Of a stretch of DNA of 64,000 nucleotides, positions 49,901 to 58,641 are shown one piece after another; positions within the stretch are counted from its first letter, which is position 1, and each line of letters opens with the position of its first letter. This DNA is from Panax quinquefolius (Eukaryota > Streptophyta > Magnoliopsida > Apiales > Araliaceae): positions 125,963,537 through 126,027,536 of the forward strand of contig CM035164.1 of assembly GCA_020205615.1 (NCBI GenBank), written 5' to 3'. The notes under the pieces are model-generated. The model was given only the letters and a program-made list of their open reading frames with translations, searched no databases and was not told where the DNA came from. A program made the position numbers and the translations under genes.

Positions 49901-50475
49901 GCATGCATGTAGATGTCCCCCACCCAATAATTTATATAGAGGGGCCCACAATACAACAATAAAATTTCATGTCAATTCCAATCCCATCATGTCCAAAATG
50001 AAAAGGTCAAAAAAATCCCTGAAGAAAACTTTAAACTAAACGATAAAAAACAATAAATAATAGTCATCCCCAAATAAAGAACCGATATCTACACCCAATG
50101 GTTGAGTTAGCAAAACACCAAAAACAAAATATCTTCAAAAGGATTTGAACAACAAAAAGCCTATATTGATTGAACTAACTCAAACAATACCACTGAATCC
50201 GAATCACAATTGTAAACATTCATAATAAAGTCATAAACGAGAAATTAATTAATACAAACACGTAGAACAAATTAATGGCGAAGTAACAGAAAAGGAACAA
50301 ATAATTGTGCGTCTGTATGAAATTTAGGACTGGGCGAAGTGTATGTACCTTCTTCTAGAGGAATGAGTTGAGCAACAGAACTGAAGTCAACGAAGCAATT
50401 GTGAACCAGAAATATGAAGATGAGGAGAGAGAAAATTTTATTGGAACTTAGTCTAATTTTGTGTTGAAACTCCAT
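28909..50475 (-). CDS. LRR-malectin receptor-like kinase (LRR-VIII-2 type)
   Basis: Twenty-three minus-strand exons join in phase to 1012 aa. Exon 1 is 50349-50475 (signal peptide, then AQLIPLEE). Exon 2 is 38468-38642 ([23 protein letters not shown]). Exons 3-13 are LRR exons of mostly 69 or 72 nt, at 36909-36980, 36263-36331, 36029-36100, 35877-35948, 35566-35637, 35423-35491, 35226-35297, 35027-35098, 34852-34923, 34379-34450 and 34135-34200. Exons 14-15 (33862-33921, 33606-33655) encode a Cys-rich linker. Exons 16-17 (33129-33487, 32765-32960) encode malectin ([14 protein letters not shown]-type end excluded). Exon 18 (32547-32684) is the TM segment. Exons 19-23 (31920-32041, 31368-31578, 31026-31263, 30033-30183, 28909-29340) encode the kinase, with [28 protein letters not shown] and APE intact, so it is probably active. 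The family senses cell-wall or microbial cues at the plasma membrane. Intron 1 (11.7 kb) contains a complete gypsy element. Confidence 0.93.
29664..29721. mobile_element. Minimal Stowaway-like hairpin
   Basis: A hairpin of about 58 bp: CTCCATTCCAAAATATAA pairs with TTATATTTTGGAATGGAG around a loop of about 20 bp, with TA following the right end. It shares its terminal sequence with the MITE at 37715-37966. It sits in the last intron of the receptor-kinase gene. Confidence 0.6.
37668..37705. repeat. C-run and (CA)n microsatellite
   Basis: A run of C (37668-37677) followed by about 13 CA units, in intron 2 of the receptor-kinase gene, directly before a MITE. Confidence 0.85.
37715..37966. mobile_element. 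Stowaway-like MITE in receptor-kinase intron 2
   Basis: It begins CTCCCTCTGCTCCAAAATATA and ends TATATTTTGGAACATAGGGAG, with inverted ends flanked by TA (37713-37714 and 37967-37968). A second inner inverted pair, GACTTTTTTAAGTCAA and TTGACCTTAAAAAGTC, extends the hairpin. The length of 252 bp and the TA duplication fit Stowaway. Confidence 0.85.
39193..39197. other. Target-site duplication, left copy (ATGCT)
   Basis: ATGCT here and at 48936-48940 exactly flank the TG...CA ends of the intronic gypsy element. A 5-bp duplication is what Ty3/gypsy integrases produce. Confidence 0.9.
40240..40520 (-). repeat. 60-bp-class tandem array in LTR
   Basis: Four to five degenerate units of about 55-65 bp contain ATTCCAATGAATAATAA, GCGGAACC, GTCC and AAAACACATGCATGA-type motifs. 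The same array recurs in the other three LTR copies of this family (about 47575-47835, 52420-52720, 59760-60140). It is transcribed as part of R/U5 and leaves several frames open by periodicity alone. Confidence 0.8.
40719..40726 (-). promoter_or_regulatory. TATA box of element 1 3' LTR (sense to the kinase)
   Basis: On the minus strand this reads TATAAATA within CTTCTATAAATAGAGG, followed by a GA-rich leader at about 40630-40680. Transcription from here would run out of the LTR at 39198 and into receptor-kinase exon 2 at 38642. Confidence 0.6.
40885..41040 (-). repeat. GGTAATTACTATT tandem array in LTR (U3)
   Basis: About seven units of 18-24 bp, each GGTAATTACTATT plus a variable spacer (GACGAA, CACAAG, GATGAA). 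They lie upstream of the TATA box in U3, where plant LTR enhancers often occur. Counterparts are at 48176-48305, 51866-52015 and 59265-59440. Confidence 0.8.
41669..41682 (-). other. Polypurine tract of element 1
   Basis: On the minus strand this reads AAGAAGGGGAGGTC next to the 3' LTR start, the usual plus-strand priming site. Confidence 0.7.
41690..45150 (-). pseudogene. Broken gypsy pol (PR-RT-RNaseH-IN), element 1
   Basis: Fragments in pol order along the minus strand. Aspartic protease is at about 45090-45010 with [12 protein letters not shown] (catalytic DTG kept). Reverse transcriptase spans about 44620-43900 with a [10 protein letters not shown] active-site block near 44065-44035 (the F/YxDD motif). 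RNase H is at about 43615-43290 ([30 protein letters not shown]). The integrase core is at about 42930-42050 ([33 protein letters not shown]). Frames shift many times by one or two bases, so no functional polyprotein can be made. The product would have processed and integrated the element's cDNA. Confidence 0.85.
45150..46305 (-). pseudogene. Broken gypsy gag, element 1
   Basis: The predicted gag start ([15 protein letters not shown]) at 46305 meets a stop after 15 codons. Further along, the retrotransposon gag capsid motif ([20 protein letters not shown]) lies at about 46020-45960, and [16 protein letters not shown] follows near 45850. The nucleocapsid zinc knuckle near 45250 reads [14 protein letters not shown], so the last Cys of CX2CX4HX4C is lost. 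The protein would have packaged element RNA. Multiple frameshifts. Confidence 0.8.
46484..46494 (-). other. Primer-binding site of element 1
   Basis: Directly inside the 5' LTR the minus strand reads AGATATCGAGC, a degraded version of the TGGTATCGAGC seen in element 2. That in turn resembles the complement of the initiator tRNA-Met 3' end used by plant gypsy elements. Confidence 0.6.
46497..48935 (-). repeat. 5' LTR of element 1
   Basis: A 2439-bp LTR whose minus strand runs TGTAAGACCCCAACTTTTAT ... GGGGCGCCACA. It is colinear with the 3' LTR throughout, with many small indels and substitutions. It has a TATA box at 48014-48021 and both tandem arrays (47575-47835 and 48176-48305). Confidence 0.9.
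48014..48021 (-). promoter_or_regulatory. TATA box of element 1 5' LTR
   Basis: On the minus strand this reads TATAAATA in the same context as in the 3' LTR. It would start the genomic RNA of element 1. Confidence 0.6.
48936..48940. other. Target-site duplication, right copy (ATGCT)
   Basis: Matches 39193-39197 exactly, next to the outer end of the 5' LTR. Confidence 0.9.
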
Positions 50476-50596
50476 TAATTCGAACTTTTACAGAGATTTC
50501 GATTTGAAGTTGTGACTTAATTTTCTACACAGCAGCAGAACAGCATCATAAACAAAGTTTCGAAAATTGGAAATCCAACAAGGAAGAAGATATTCT

Positions 50597-50640
50597 ATAT
50601 ATATAGATATAGATATAGATATAGATATAGAGAGAGAAAA
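50597..50640. repeat. (ATAGAT)n / GA microsatellite in kinase leader
   Basis: TATATATAGATATAGATA-type repeats followed by AGAGAGAG, about 120-165 bp upstream of the kinase ATG. On the coding strand this is a CT-rich/TATA-like leader. Confidence 0.8.
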
Positions 50641-51137
50641 TGAGAGGAGGGGATAATGGTAGTTGAAAGATGAGGAGTAGAGGCGCGAAGAAGAAAACTG
50701 TTAAATTAAGACAGAAGGAAATGGAGAGAATTGGGTGGAAAGGTCTAATTCAGAATTTGAAAGAAGAAATAATTTATCAAATAACTTACGTACATAAGAA
50801 TTTTTTAATTTTAAATTTTTTTTTAAGTTTGGTCAAATAAAAACGACAACAGTCGGTATGAAGCTGCCGGCGTAAAAATTAAAAATTACACGGTTTTAGT
50901 TATTCAGAAATGATATTATAATATATTCAATATATATATACATATGAAAAAAAATATATGTACATAGGCCACGATTATCTAGTACACAATCGGTTATAGT
51001 GACGGTTTTTTGGACTATAACAACGGTTTTTAAAACCGTCATTATAAATTAATAAATTTCTACAAAAATTCTGTTGGTGAGCCGTGAAATCGTAATAAGC
51101 AAAAAAAATCCGTCGTCATAACTTCATTATGTATATA

Positions 51138-51140
<3 letters not shown>

Positions 51141-51172
<32 letters not shown>
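51141..51172. repeat. (TA)n microsatellite
   Basis: About 16 TA units that begin the split DNA element at 51176, as (TA)n also borders its relative at 15187-15231. Confidence 0.9.
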
Positions 51173-51177
<5 letters not shown>

Positions 51178-51239
51178 GCGAGATCAGAGTCATCTGCTTA
51201 TATTATTCACCGTGTTCACTCCTTTTGGCTGACGGTTTA

Positions 51240-53818
51240 CATAAGACCACATTTTTATAAATAAAGATGAATTTTCTATAAATATTATTTTTGAATATTA
51301 TGGAATAAATTTGATATAATATTATAGTTGTGGGTAATATTTATAAATTTTGCAAAGTATCTGAGTTGTTATAAAAATATTACGTTTGGTGGGGAATATT
51401 CTTTTTGTTAGGGAATATTAAATCTGATACTTCAATCGTTGGTGGATCCCCGACATTATTGTCGGATTGAAAAAACGACAAAAAATATTTTTATAAAAAT
51501 AACTTGGCGGAGGTGTTCTACTGTTAAAAGCTGTTGAACTACTTACGGTGGTAAAAGAAATACGATGTCTGGCGTGGATTGCGTAGTACACGGTATTGAT
51601 TATTGATCTTTACGTGAGAGTCAACTACATTTATCTTCAATTATTCTTCTGATAATTCTTTGCGTCATATCTCTTATATTATTGATTCATTATTGTCACG
51701 ATATCATCATATAGATAATATGTTATAGTATTAAATCAATAATTGAGGCAATGACAAGTTATAAATGATTAATAATTATTGAAAGATTAAATATGTGTTA
51801 TGATTTGTGGTAAGTTTGATTATTTTATGGGGGCTCATATATAAATCATCTAAGAGTCTCTTCATCAATAGTATTTACCTTCGTCGATAGTAATTACCCT
51901 TGTGAATAGTATTTACCTTCCGTCGATAGTAATTACCCTTGTGAATAGTATTTACCTTCGTCGATATAAGAATTATCCTTGTGAATAGTATTTACCTTCG
52001 TTAATAGTAATTACCTTTACAGACGTCGAACCACTTGTCGTTTCACATTCTGATGTCGAACCACTTGTCGTTTCACATTACTGAGCGTCGAAACCAAATT
52101 AAATCAATGAGCCACTTGCTTTTTTTTCACACTGACGGCGGTCTTCAGTAAAATCTTCTATAAATAGAGGCTGAGGCTTCATTATTTTTCACGAATTCAT
52201 TCAAGCTATATAGAGAGAAAGTATAGAGAGATAAGAGAGAAAGAAGAAGAGTATTTTATTCTTCTGTTTCTTTGCGATATTCAATCTCTACCAAAATGTA
52301 AGGGGTGTTATTCTTTCTTATTAAGTAGAAGAAGCATTGTTATTCCATTTCTTATTATTACATTGGAATAACTTTGTATAAGTGGTTTACCCTATACTTG
52401 GTGACATTCTTCTATTATTCTTTTGGAACATCCATGCATGCGTGTGTTTTACAGGACTGGTTCCGTCTTTATCATTCTGTTGGAACATCCTCATGCATGT
52501 GTTTTTACCGGACTGGTTCCGCTTTATTATTCTGTTGGAACATCACATGCATGTGTTTTCACCGGACTGGTTCCGTCTTTATTATTCATTGGAATATCCT
52601 ATACATGTGTTTTACTGGATCTGGTTCCATCTTTATTATTACATTGGAACATCCCATGCATGTGAATTTCACCCGACTGGTTCCGTTATTTATTATTACA
52701 TTGGAATAACACATGCATGCGATTTATCGCGTGCGTGGTGATTTCTTTTGTTATTCCATTCTTTATTATACCCAGTTGGTTAAAACTTTGACTTATACTC
52801 CATGAAATTAGTAGAATATCCTTGATATTTGCGTTTCATCCAAAGATATCTTTTCATGGAAATATTCTTACGATCATTCTTGAATTTTACTCTACAAAAC
52901 GATGTCGTGTTGACAATTTGGGCGTTAATAATTCTGGATAAAATAATTCTTGAACTTGTTTTTATTGAATTCTTATATCATTGTCATCATCCTCGTGTTT
53001 ATATTTTTTGAAAGTCATCATGGCACATGTAGTGCGTAGATGGACTTGGTATGATTATGACGAGAGACTATTCGATTGTAATCATGGCCAGTAATGTTAC
53101 AAATGATGTGATAAAAAATCCTCGATTAGTAGTAGTGCATTGATGGACCGATTGTTGGCATGATCATGACCATTAATGAATACACAAATATTCTTGGCGT
53201 AGAATGCATGAATAATTGTGGTCGTGATACTTAAAGAATATCCTTGGCAGTAGTGCGGGGTGATTCGATGATGTGGAATATTTATTAAAGGCGAGTCTCA
53301 AACTATAACGATGATGAAAAACCTTTAAAACCTAAAAGATAGTAGACTTTATTTTCTCTTGACTCTTTTAATGGATTACGTATTCAGCTGCGAGTTAAAA
53401 GCGGTTGTCATTGTATTTTATCGGTTTAACATTATTGAAGACTATTGATAATTTATTCTGCATTATCTTAGTCATAATATTTCTTCTTGAAATTAGTTGA
53501 GCTCACCCTTTCTTTCACTGTTCTCTTTCTCTGAAATGATAATATAAATTGGGACGAGTCGGAGAAAGCGAGTGATGGTCTGAAGATAGCATTAGTAGTC
53601 CTCACTATTACGTAAAATAGTGTGATAATAATTGTAATGAGGACTTTTTGTTTGAGTTTGTATAATATCTAGTAGAGCGATATTTGTATTTAAACTCCAC
53701 TCACGCTTTATATCAGTATTATACTGTGGCGATTATGTTAATAAGTTGTATTTAAATTACATGCCATGTAAGTGGCGACTCAAGATGGGTGATGTATACC
53801 TAATTTTGGGGCGTCACG
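51240..53818 (+). repeat. 5' LTR of element 2
   Basis: It starts CATAAGACC (degraded TGTAAGACC) and ends GGGGCGTCACG. Same order as in element 1: U3 array of (AGTAATTACC/AGTATTTACC) units (51866-52015), TATA box (52159-52166), GA-rich leader (52200-52250), then the 60-bp-class array (52420-52720) with ACTGGTTCCGTCTTTAT in each unit. Confidence 0.88.
52159..52166 (+). promoter_or_regulatory. TATA box of element 2 5' LTR
   Basis: TATAAATA in TCTTCTATAAATAGAGG, the same context as in the other LTRs. It drives transcription away from the receptor-kinase gene. Confidence 0.6.
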
Positions 53819-53820
53819 GT

Positions 53821-53831
53821 TGGTATCGAGC
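53821..53831 (+). other. Primer-binding site of element 2
   Basis: TGGTATCGAGC starts three bases after the LTR. It resembles the TGGTATCAGAGC complement of initiator tRNA-Met, with a deletion. Confidence 0.7.
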
Positions 53832-53993
53832 TTAGGATGATGATCCTGGCTAAGATGTGAGAATAGTACTAGGAGGGAGGCAGGGAATACCTTCCCATTA
53901 GTATGACTACTGAAGTTTATGTCTTTATTTTATTGGTTGGTCGAAAGATAAGGATAATTTGTTACATGTCAATTAACCTTTCGTTTTGTGGCG

Positions 53994-55150
53994 ATGTCTG
54001 AAAATGACATCTCGAGAATGTTGAGAATAGCGATGGGCCTTGAGCGATCGTTGATTCACCACATATCGATAATAAAGATAATGTGCATCGAGGAAGGCGA
54101 CAATCCTCATGCAAACAACAACAACACCGACCAAATGACAAATGATCAAATGTTCGGAGGCTTTATGCGATTTATCAATGCAATGAGAGCGACTCTGTCC
54201 AAAACGTAGGTGGAAACACGGAAAACTCTCGGTGATCACCGCTTAAACAATTTAAGGAGCTGGGACCACCGGAGTTTAAGGAGAGCAAAACCACTTGGCG
54301 AAGCATGGATAAAGCAGATTACCAAGATATTTGATGTCTTGGGATGCTCAGGAGCAAAAAGGTTCCTTTACGCCTTTATGTTTGGCGGAGAGGCGGATTC
54401 TTGGTGGGAATCGGTAAAAGCGTACTCAACCAAATTGTCTTGAAGATATCTTGGGAGAAGTTCGAGGAGTCGTTCAACGACAAATACTTTCTGAAAGTAT
54501 TCGCCATACATGAAGGAGGTGGAGTTTATCAAGTTGGAACAAAACAATATGGCCGTTAATCGTGTCTACGAGGCAAAATTTGCGGAGTTATCACGGTTCA
54601 TATCCCCACTTGGTGGATAATGAAGAGAGAATGGCGCGAATGTTTTTAAGAGGTTTGAAGCGGGAATACGTCGACATCTTATTTCTCATAAACCGTGTTT
54701 GTATTCGGATGTTATAAATAGGGCTCGATTAGTGGAGCGCGATAATGAGTCAACGTGACTAAAAGAGAAGCGGTAAGCAAATTATAATACCGGCCGAGAA
54801 TAGTCATCGAGAAAGGTGACAACAAGCGTGGAGGAATCAACAAAGGCGAGATATGGTAACCACTTGGGTGTAATCGAGGCCAAAACAATAAGAATGGACA
54901 TTTCAAGAAAAGAGATTCAACAATGATGGAAAGACGTCAACACCAAAGCACCCATTGTTAAGGAAGGAGAAAGACCACCTATCATATGCTTCAAATGCGG
55001 AGGAGAGGACACATCGATCCAAATGCGTCATCATAGTCAAAAGCGTGTTATAATTGTGGAAGAGAAGGTCACTTAGCTCGATTTTGTAGTTTCATCAAGA
55101 AGACAAATTCATTTAGGATGGAGGCACCAAAGGCCATCCCGAAAAATTCA
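53994..55150 (+). pseudogene. Broken gypsy gag, element 2
   Basis: It starts ATGTCTGAAAATGACATC. The capsid motif [17 protein letters not shown] is at about 54303-54353, then WEKFEESFNDKYFLK near 54450-54495, and the zinc knuckle [14 protein letters not shown] is complete at 55045-55086 (CX2CX4HX4C). These pieces lie in different frames separated by small indels, so one Gag protein cannot be read. A nucleocapsid role is known for the family. Confidence 0.8.
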
Positions 55151-55189
55151 AAACCGTGTAGTCTGAGGAGAGCATTTGTTGTGACCTCC

Positions 55190-58100
55190 CAAAGAGCAAG
55201 AATCCGAATGAGGTCATCACGGGTAAGCTTATCATAAACTCTAATGAAGTCTATACTTTATTTGATCTGGGTTCTACCCATTCTTTTATTTCTCTACTTG
55301 CATTTCATCGATTAAATTTGACTCCGGAGAAATTAGACTTTGACTTATCTGTGGAAACTCCGTTGGGAGAAACCTTCATTACATCCACTATTTATAAGTC
55401 TTGTTTGGTTCAAATCGGTACCCTCACATTACCTGTCGATCTTATTTCATTAAAAATACTTGCATTTGACGTGATTCTAGGGATTGATTGGTTAACTACT
55501 TATCATGCAAAAATTGATTGTTTTCGTAGGTTGTTAGCTTTCATATTCTAATCAACCTATTATCTTAATTCAAACGACCAAACAATTAAAATCAATCACG
55601 GTCATCTCAAGCCATAAAGCTATTCGTTTATTGAAAAAGCGGATGTCGAGCTTTCTTAGCTCATGTCACGATTTAAATAAAAATACGTCGGTTTTAAACG
55701 ATATTCCTATTGTTAATAAATTTCTGACGTATTCCCAAGAACTTCTGGCCTACCCCGAGGCGTGAAATTGAATTTTGTATCGACCTTGAACCCAGTCTGA
55801 AAACCTATTTCCAAAGCCCCATGTCGAATAGCTCTATTGAACTTCGAGTTAAAGACCCAACTGCGAGGAATTGTTAGACATTGGCTTTATTCGTCCTAGT
55901 ACTTCTCCTTGGGGTGCTCTTATTACTTATTGAAGAAGAAAGATGGGAGTATCGCGACTTTGTATTGATTATCGGGAGTTAAATCACGTCACCATCAAAA
56001 ATAGGTATCCATTGCCACGTATTGATGACTGTTTGACCCGATTGCAAGGAGCCAAATTCTTTTCAAAGATTGATCTTACGTTCCGGATATCACCAATTGA
56101 AGATTAGAACCGTGACATTCCAAAGACGGCTTTGAACTTCGATGCGGGCATTATGAATTCTAGTCATATCCTTTGGATCACTAATGCTCCTCGCCGCCTT
56201 CATGGATATGATGAACCGAGTATTCAAGGAATATTTAGATCACTTTGTGGTCGCGTCTTTATTGATGACATCCTTATTTATTCCAAAAGCCGTGAAGATC
56301 ATGAAACAACACTTGAGGTGACACTCCAAAAGCTTCGTGAATATAAGCTTTATGCGAAGTTGAAGAAATGCGAGTTACGGCTTGAAGAAGTAGCATTCCT
56401 TGGGCACGTGGTATCAAGTCATGGAATATCTGTTGACCCAAAGAAAGATTGAAGCTATTCAAAGTGGGAACAACCTAAATCGATGAATCGAAATCGTAGC
56501 TTTCTCGGTTTATTTGGTTATTATCGGAGATTCGTGGAAGGATTTTCTTGAATCGCTATTCCATTGACTCGGTGACTCGGAAGATCTGAAAGTTCGGTTG
56601 GAAGCGAAGAATGTGAGAAGAGTTTTCAAGAACTCAAGAGAGACTTATTTCAAGACACTGCTACGTGATACCATCCAGCTCGGAGGATTTGTCATCTGAT
56701 GATGCTTGAGCAAAAAGGGTTGGGATGTGTTCTTATGCAACATGGAAAAGTTATAGCTTATGCCTCATGACAACTCAAAGAATATGAGAGGAATTATCCT
56801 ACTTCGTGATCTAGAGTTGGCGGTTTGTTATCTTCTGCACTTAAAATGTGGAGGCATTACTTGTATGGGGAGAAAGTGGAGATCTTCTGGATCATAAAAG
56901 CCTCAAATATTTCTTCACTCAAAAGGAACTCGACATGCGACAACGACGTTGGCTTGAATTGAAAGATTATGATCATACCATCCATACCATCCGGAAAAAG
57001 CAAGCGTGGTAGGCGACGCGTTGAGTAGGAAATCATATGCAAGTGAAGTGCGATATTGTCAACGAAGGCCCATTTGTGTGACTTGCAAAGGATGGAGATA
57101 GAATTAAAGACTCGAGGGGCGCGCGTGATGATAAGCGAGTATCTGAGTAGAACCGAACTTTAATTGATAAAGTTAAAGGCTGCTCAAGCTACGGACACGG
57201 AAGGCGATCGTATGAGGAAGAAAGTCAAAGAAGGTCTTATCTTAGGAAGCAAAAATCGATGAAGAAGGAATACTTGAGTCGACTCCGGACTTTGTGTTCT
57301 AACGACCACGATTTAAAGTATAATATCATGATGGAGGCGCCTGACACACCATTTGCAATCCATCACAGGAGTACCAAAATGTATCATGATATTAAATCGT
57401 ACATTTTGGTGGAGCAATATGAAGAGAGAGATAGCTGTTTATCTCAAGGTGTCTAACTTGTCAACGAGTTAAAGCGGAGCATCAAGTACCAAAAGGTCCA
57501 TTGCAACCACTTGAAATTCGGAATGGAAGTGGGAGCACATTACCATGGATTTCGTTCTGGGGTCTTCCTAAGGTTTCTCAAGGCGTTGATGCGATTTGGG
57601 TCATTGTTGATAGATTGACCAAGTCTGCTCATTTCTTCTGCCGATCTGAGAAACTTATACACTTGAACGTCTTGCTGTTATGTACATAAACGAGATTGTA
57701 AGATGCGCATGGTATCTTCAGTATCCATAGTTTCGATCGAGACCCAAGATTCACTTCACGATTTTGGGTTAGTTTGCAAAAAGCTATGGGCACAGACTTA
57801 CGATTTAGCTTCGGCGTATCATCCTCGAGACGGACGGACGGTCGGAGAGAGGACTATTCAAACTCTTGAAGATCTATTAAGACTACATGTCCTTGATTTC
57901 AAGGGAGTTGGGACAAGTTCTTACCATTGGTGGAGTTTTCCTACAACAACGAGTTATCAAGCAAGTATTGGCATGGCTCCATTCAAGCATTGTATGGAAG
58001 AAAGTGTCGATTCTCCAAATATCTTTGGGATGAGGTGGGTGAAGCAACGTTGTTGGGACCGGGAGTTGAATGCGTATGACTACGGAAAAAGATTCAAATG

Positions 58101-58610
58101 ATCCAAATGACGTATAAAAACCTCACAAAATCGACAAAAGAGTTATCTTGATCTTCATCGAAAGGGACGTGGAATTGATATAGGAGATCGTGTGTTGTTA
58201 AGAGTTTTTCCATGGAAAGGAGTTACAAGATTTGGAAGGAGAGGAAAACTTAATCCTCGATTCATCGGTCCATTTTAATCCTCGATCGAGTAGGAACGTA
58301 GCTATATAGACTCGCTTTCTGCCAAATATGTCTCGTGTTCATAACGTTTTTCACATATCTATGTTACGTAAATATGTGAAAGACCCAACCATATTATTGA
58401 GTTAGAACCGGGACGAAATAGCGGAAGATTTGGCGTATGAAGAGGTTCTGTTCAAATTTTGGATAAGAAAGAACATATTCTACGCTCCAGGGTTATACCT
58501 CAAGTCAAAGTTTTGTGGAGGAACCACGATGTTGAGGAAATGACTTGGGAGTTAGAATCGAAATGAAATCAAGGTATCCTTACCTCTTGACATACCAGTC
58601 GTACCCTAAT
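55190..58610 (+). pseudogene. Broken gypsy pol (PR-RT-RNaseH-IN), element 2
   Basis: Protease is at about 55250-55550 with [12 protein letters not shown]: the catalytic DTG is DLG here, unlike element 1. RT fragments run from 55890 (TSPWGA) to 56450, with [20 protein letters not shown] at about 56257-56316. RNase H pieces span about 56690-57030. The integrase core is at about 57500-58100 ([31 protein letters not shown]). The chromodomain-like tail [17 protein letters not shown] is at 58510-58560. Frames change repeatedly. Confidence 0.85.
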
Positions 58611-58629
58611 TTCGAGGCGAAAATTTCAT

Positions 58630-58641
58630 AAGAAGGGAGGT
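58630..58641 (+). other. Polypurine tract of element 2
   Basis: AAGAAGGGAGGT directly precedes the TGTAAGACCCC start of the 3' LTR. Confidence 0.75.

Larger units (their letters stand above)
38643..50348 (-). other. Receptor-kinase intron 1, 11.7 kb
   Basis: Donor GAAG|GTACAT at 50348 and acceptor TGTGACAG at 38643-38644, phase 1. Splicing gives the codon GTA and the family-typical [13 protein letters not shown] junction. Minus the retrotransposon (9738 bp) and one TSD copy (5 bp) the intron would be about 2.0 kb. No other gene is visible in it. The segment 48941-50348 is plain AT-rich intron. Confidence 0.85.
50476..51239. other. Receptor-kinase upstream region
   Basis: This short stretch, between the kinase ATG and the second gypsy element, must hold the promoter and leader. 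It has a TATA-like run (minus strand ATATATATAG at about 50596-50606), an (ATAGAT)n/GA microsatellite (50597-50640), a foldback motif (50994-51047, TTATAGTGACGG and CCGTCATTATAA), a (TA)n tract (51141-51172) and the left part of a DNA element cut by element 2. Confidence 0.55.

Noticed and set aside
52374..52741. Three overlapping plus-strand ORFs up to 119 codons
   Set aside because: Same LTR array as in element 1, in element 2; not a gene.
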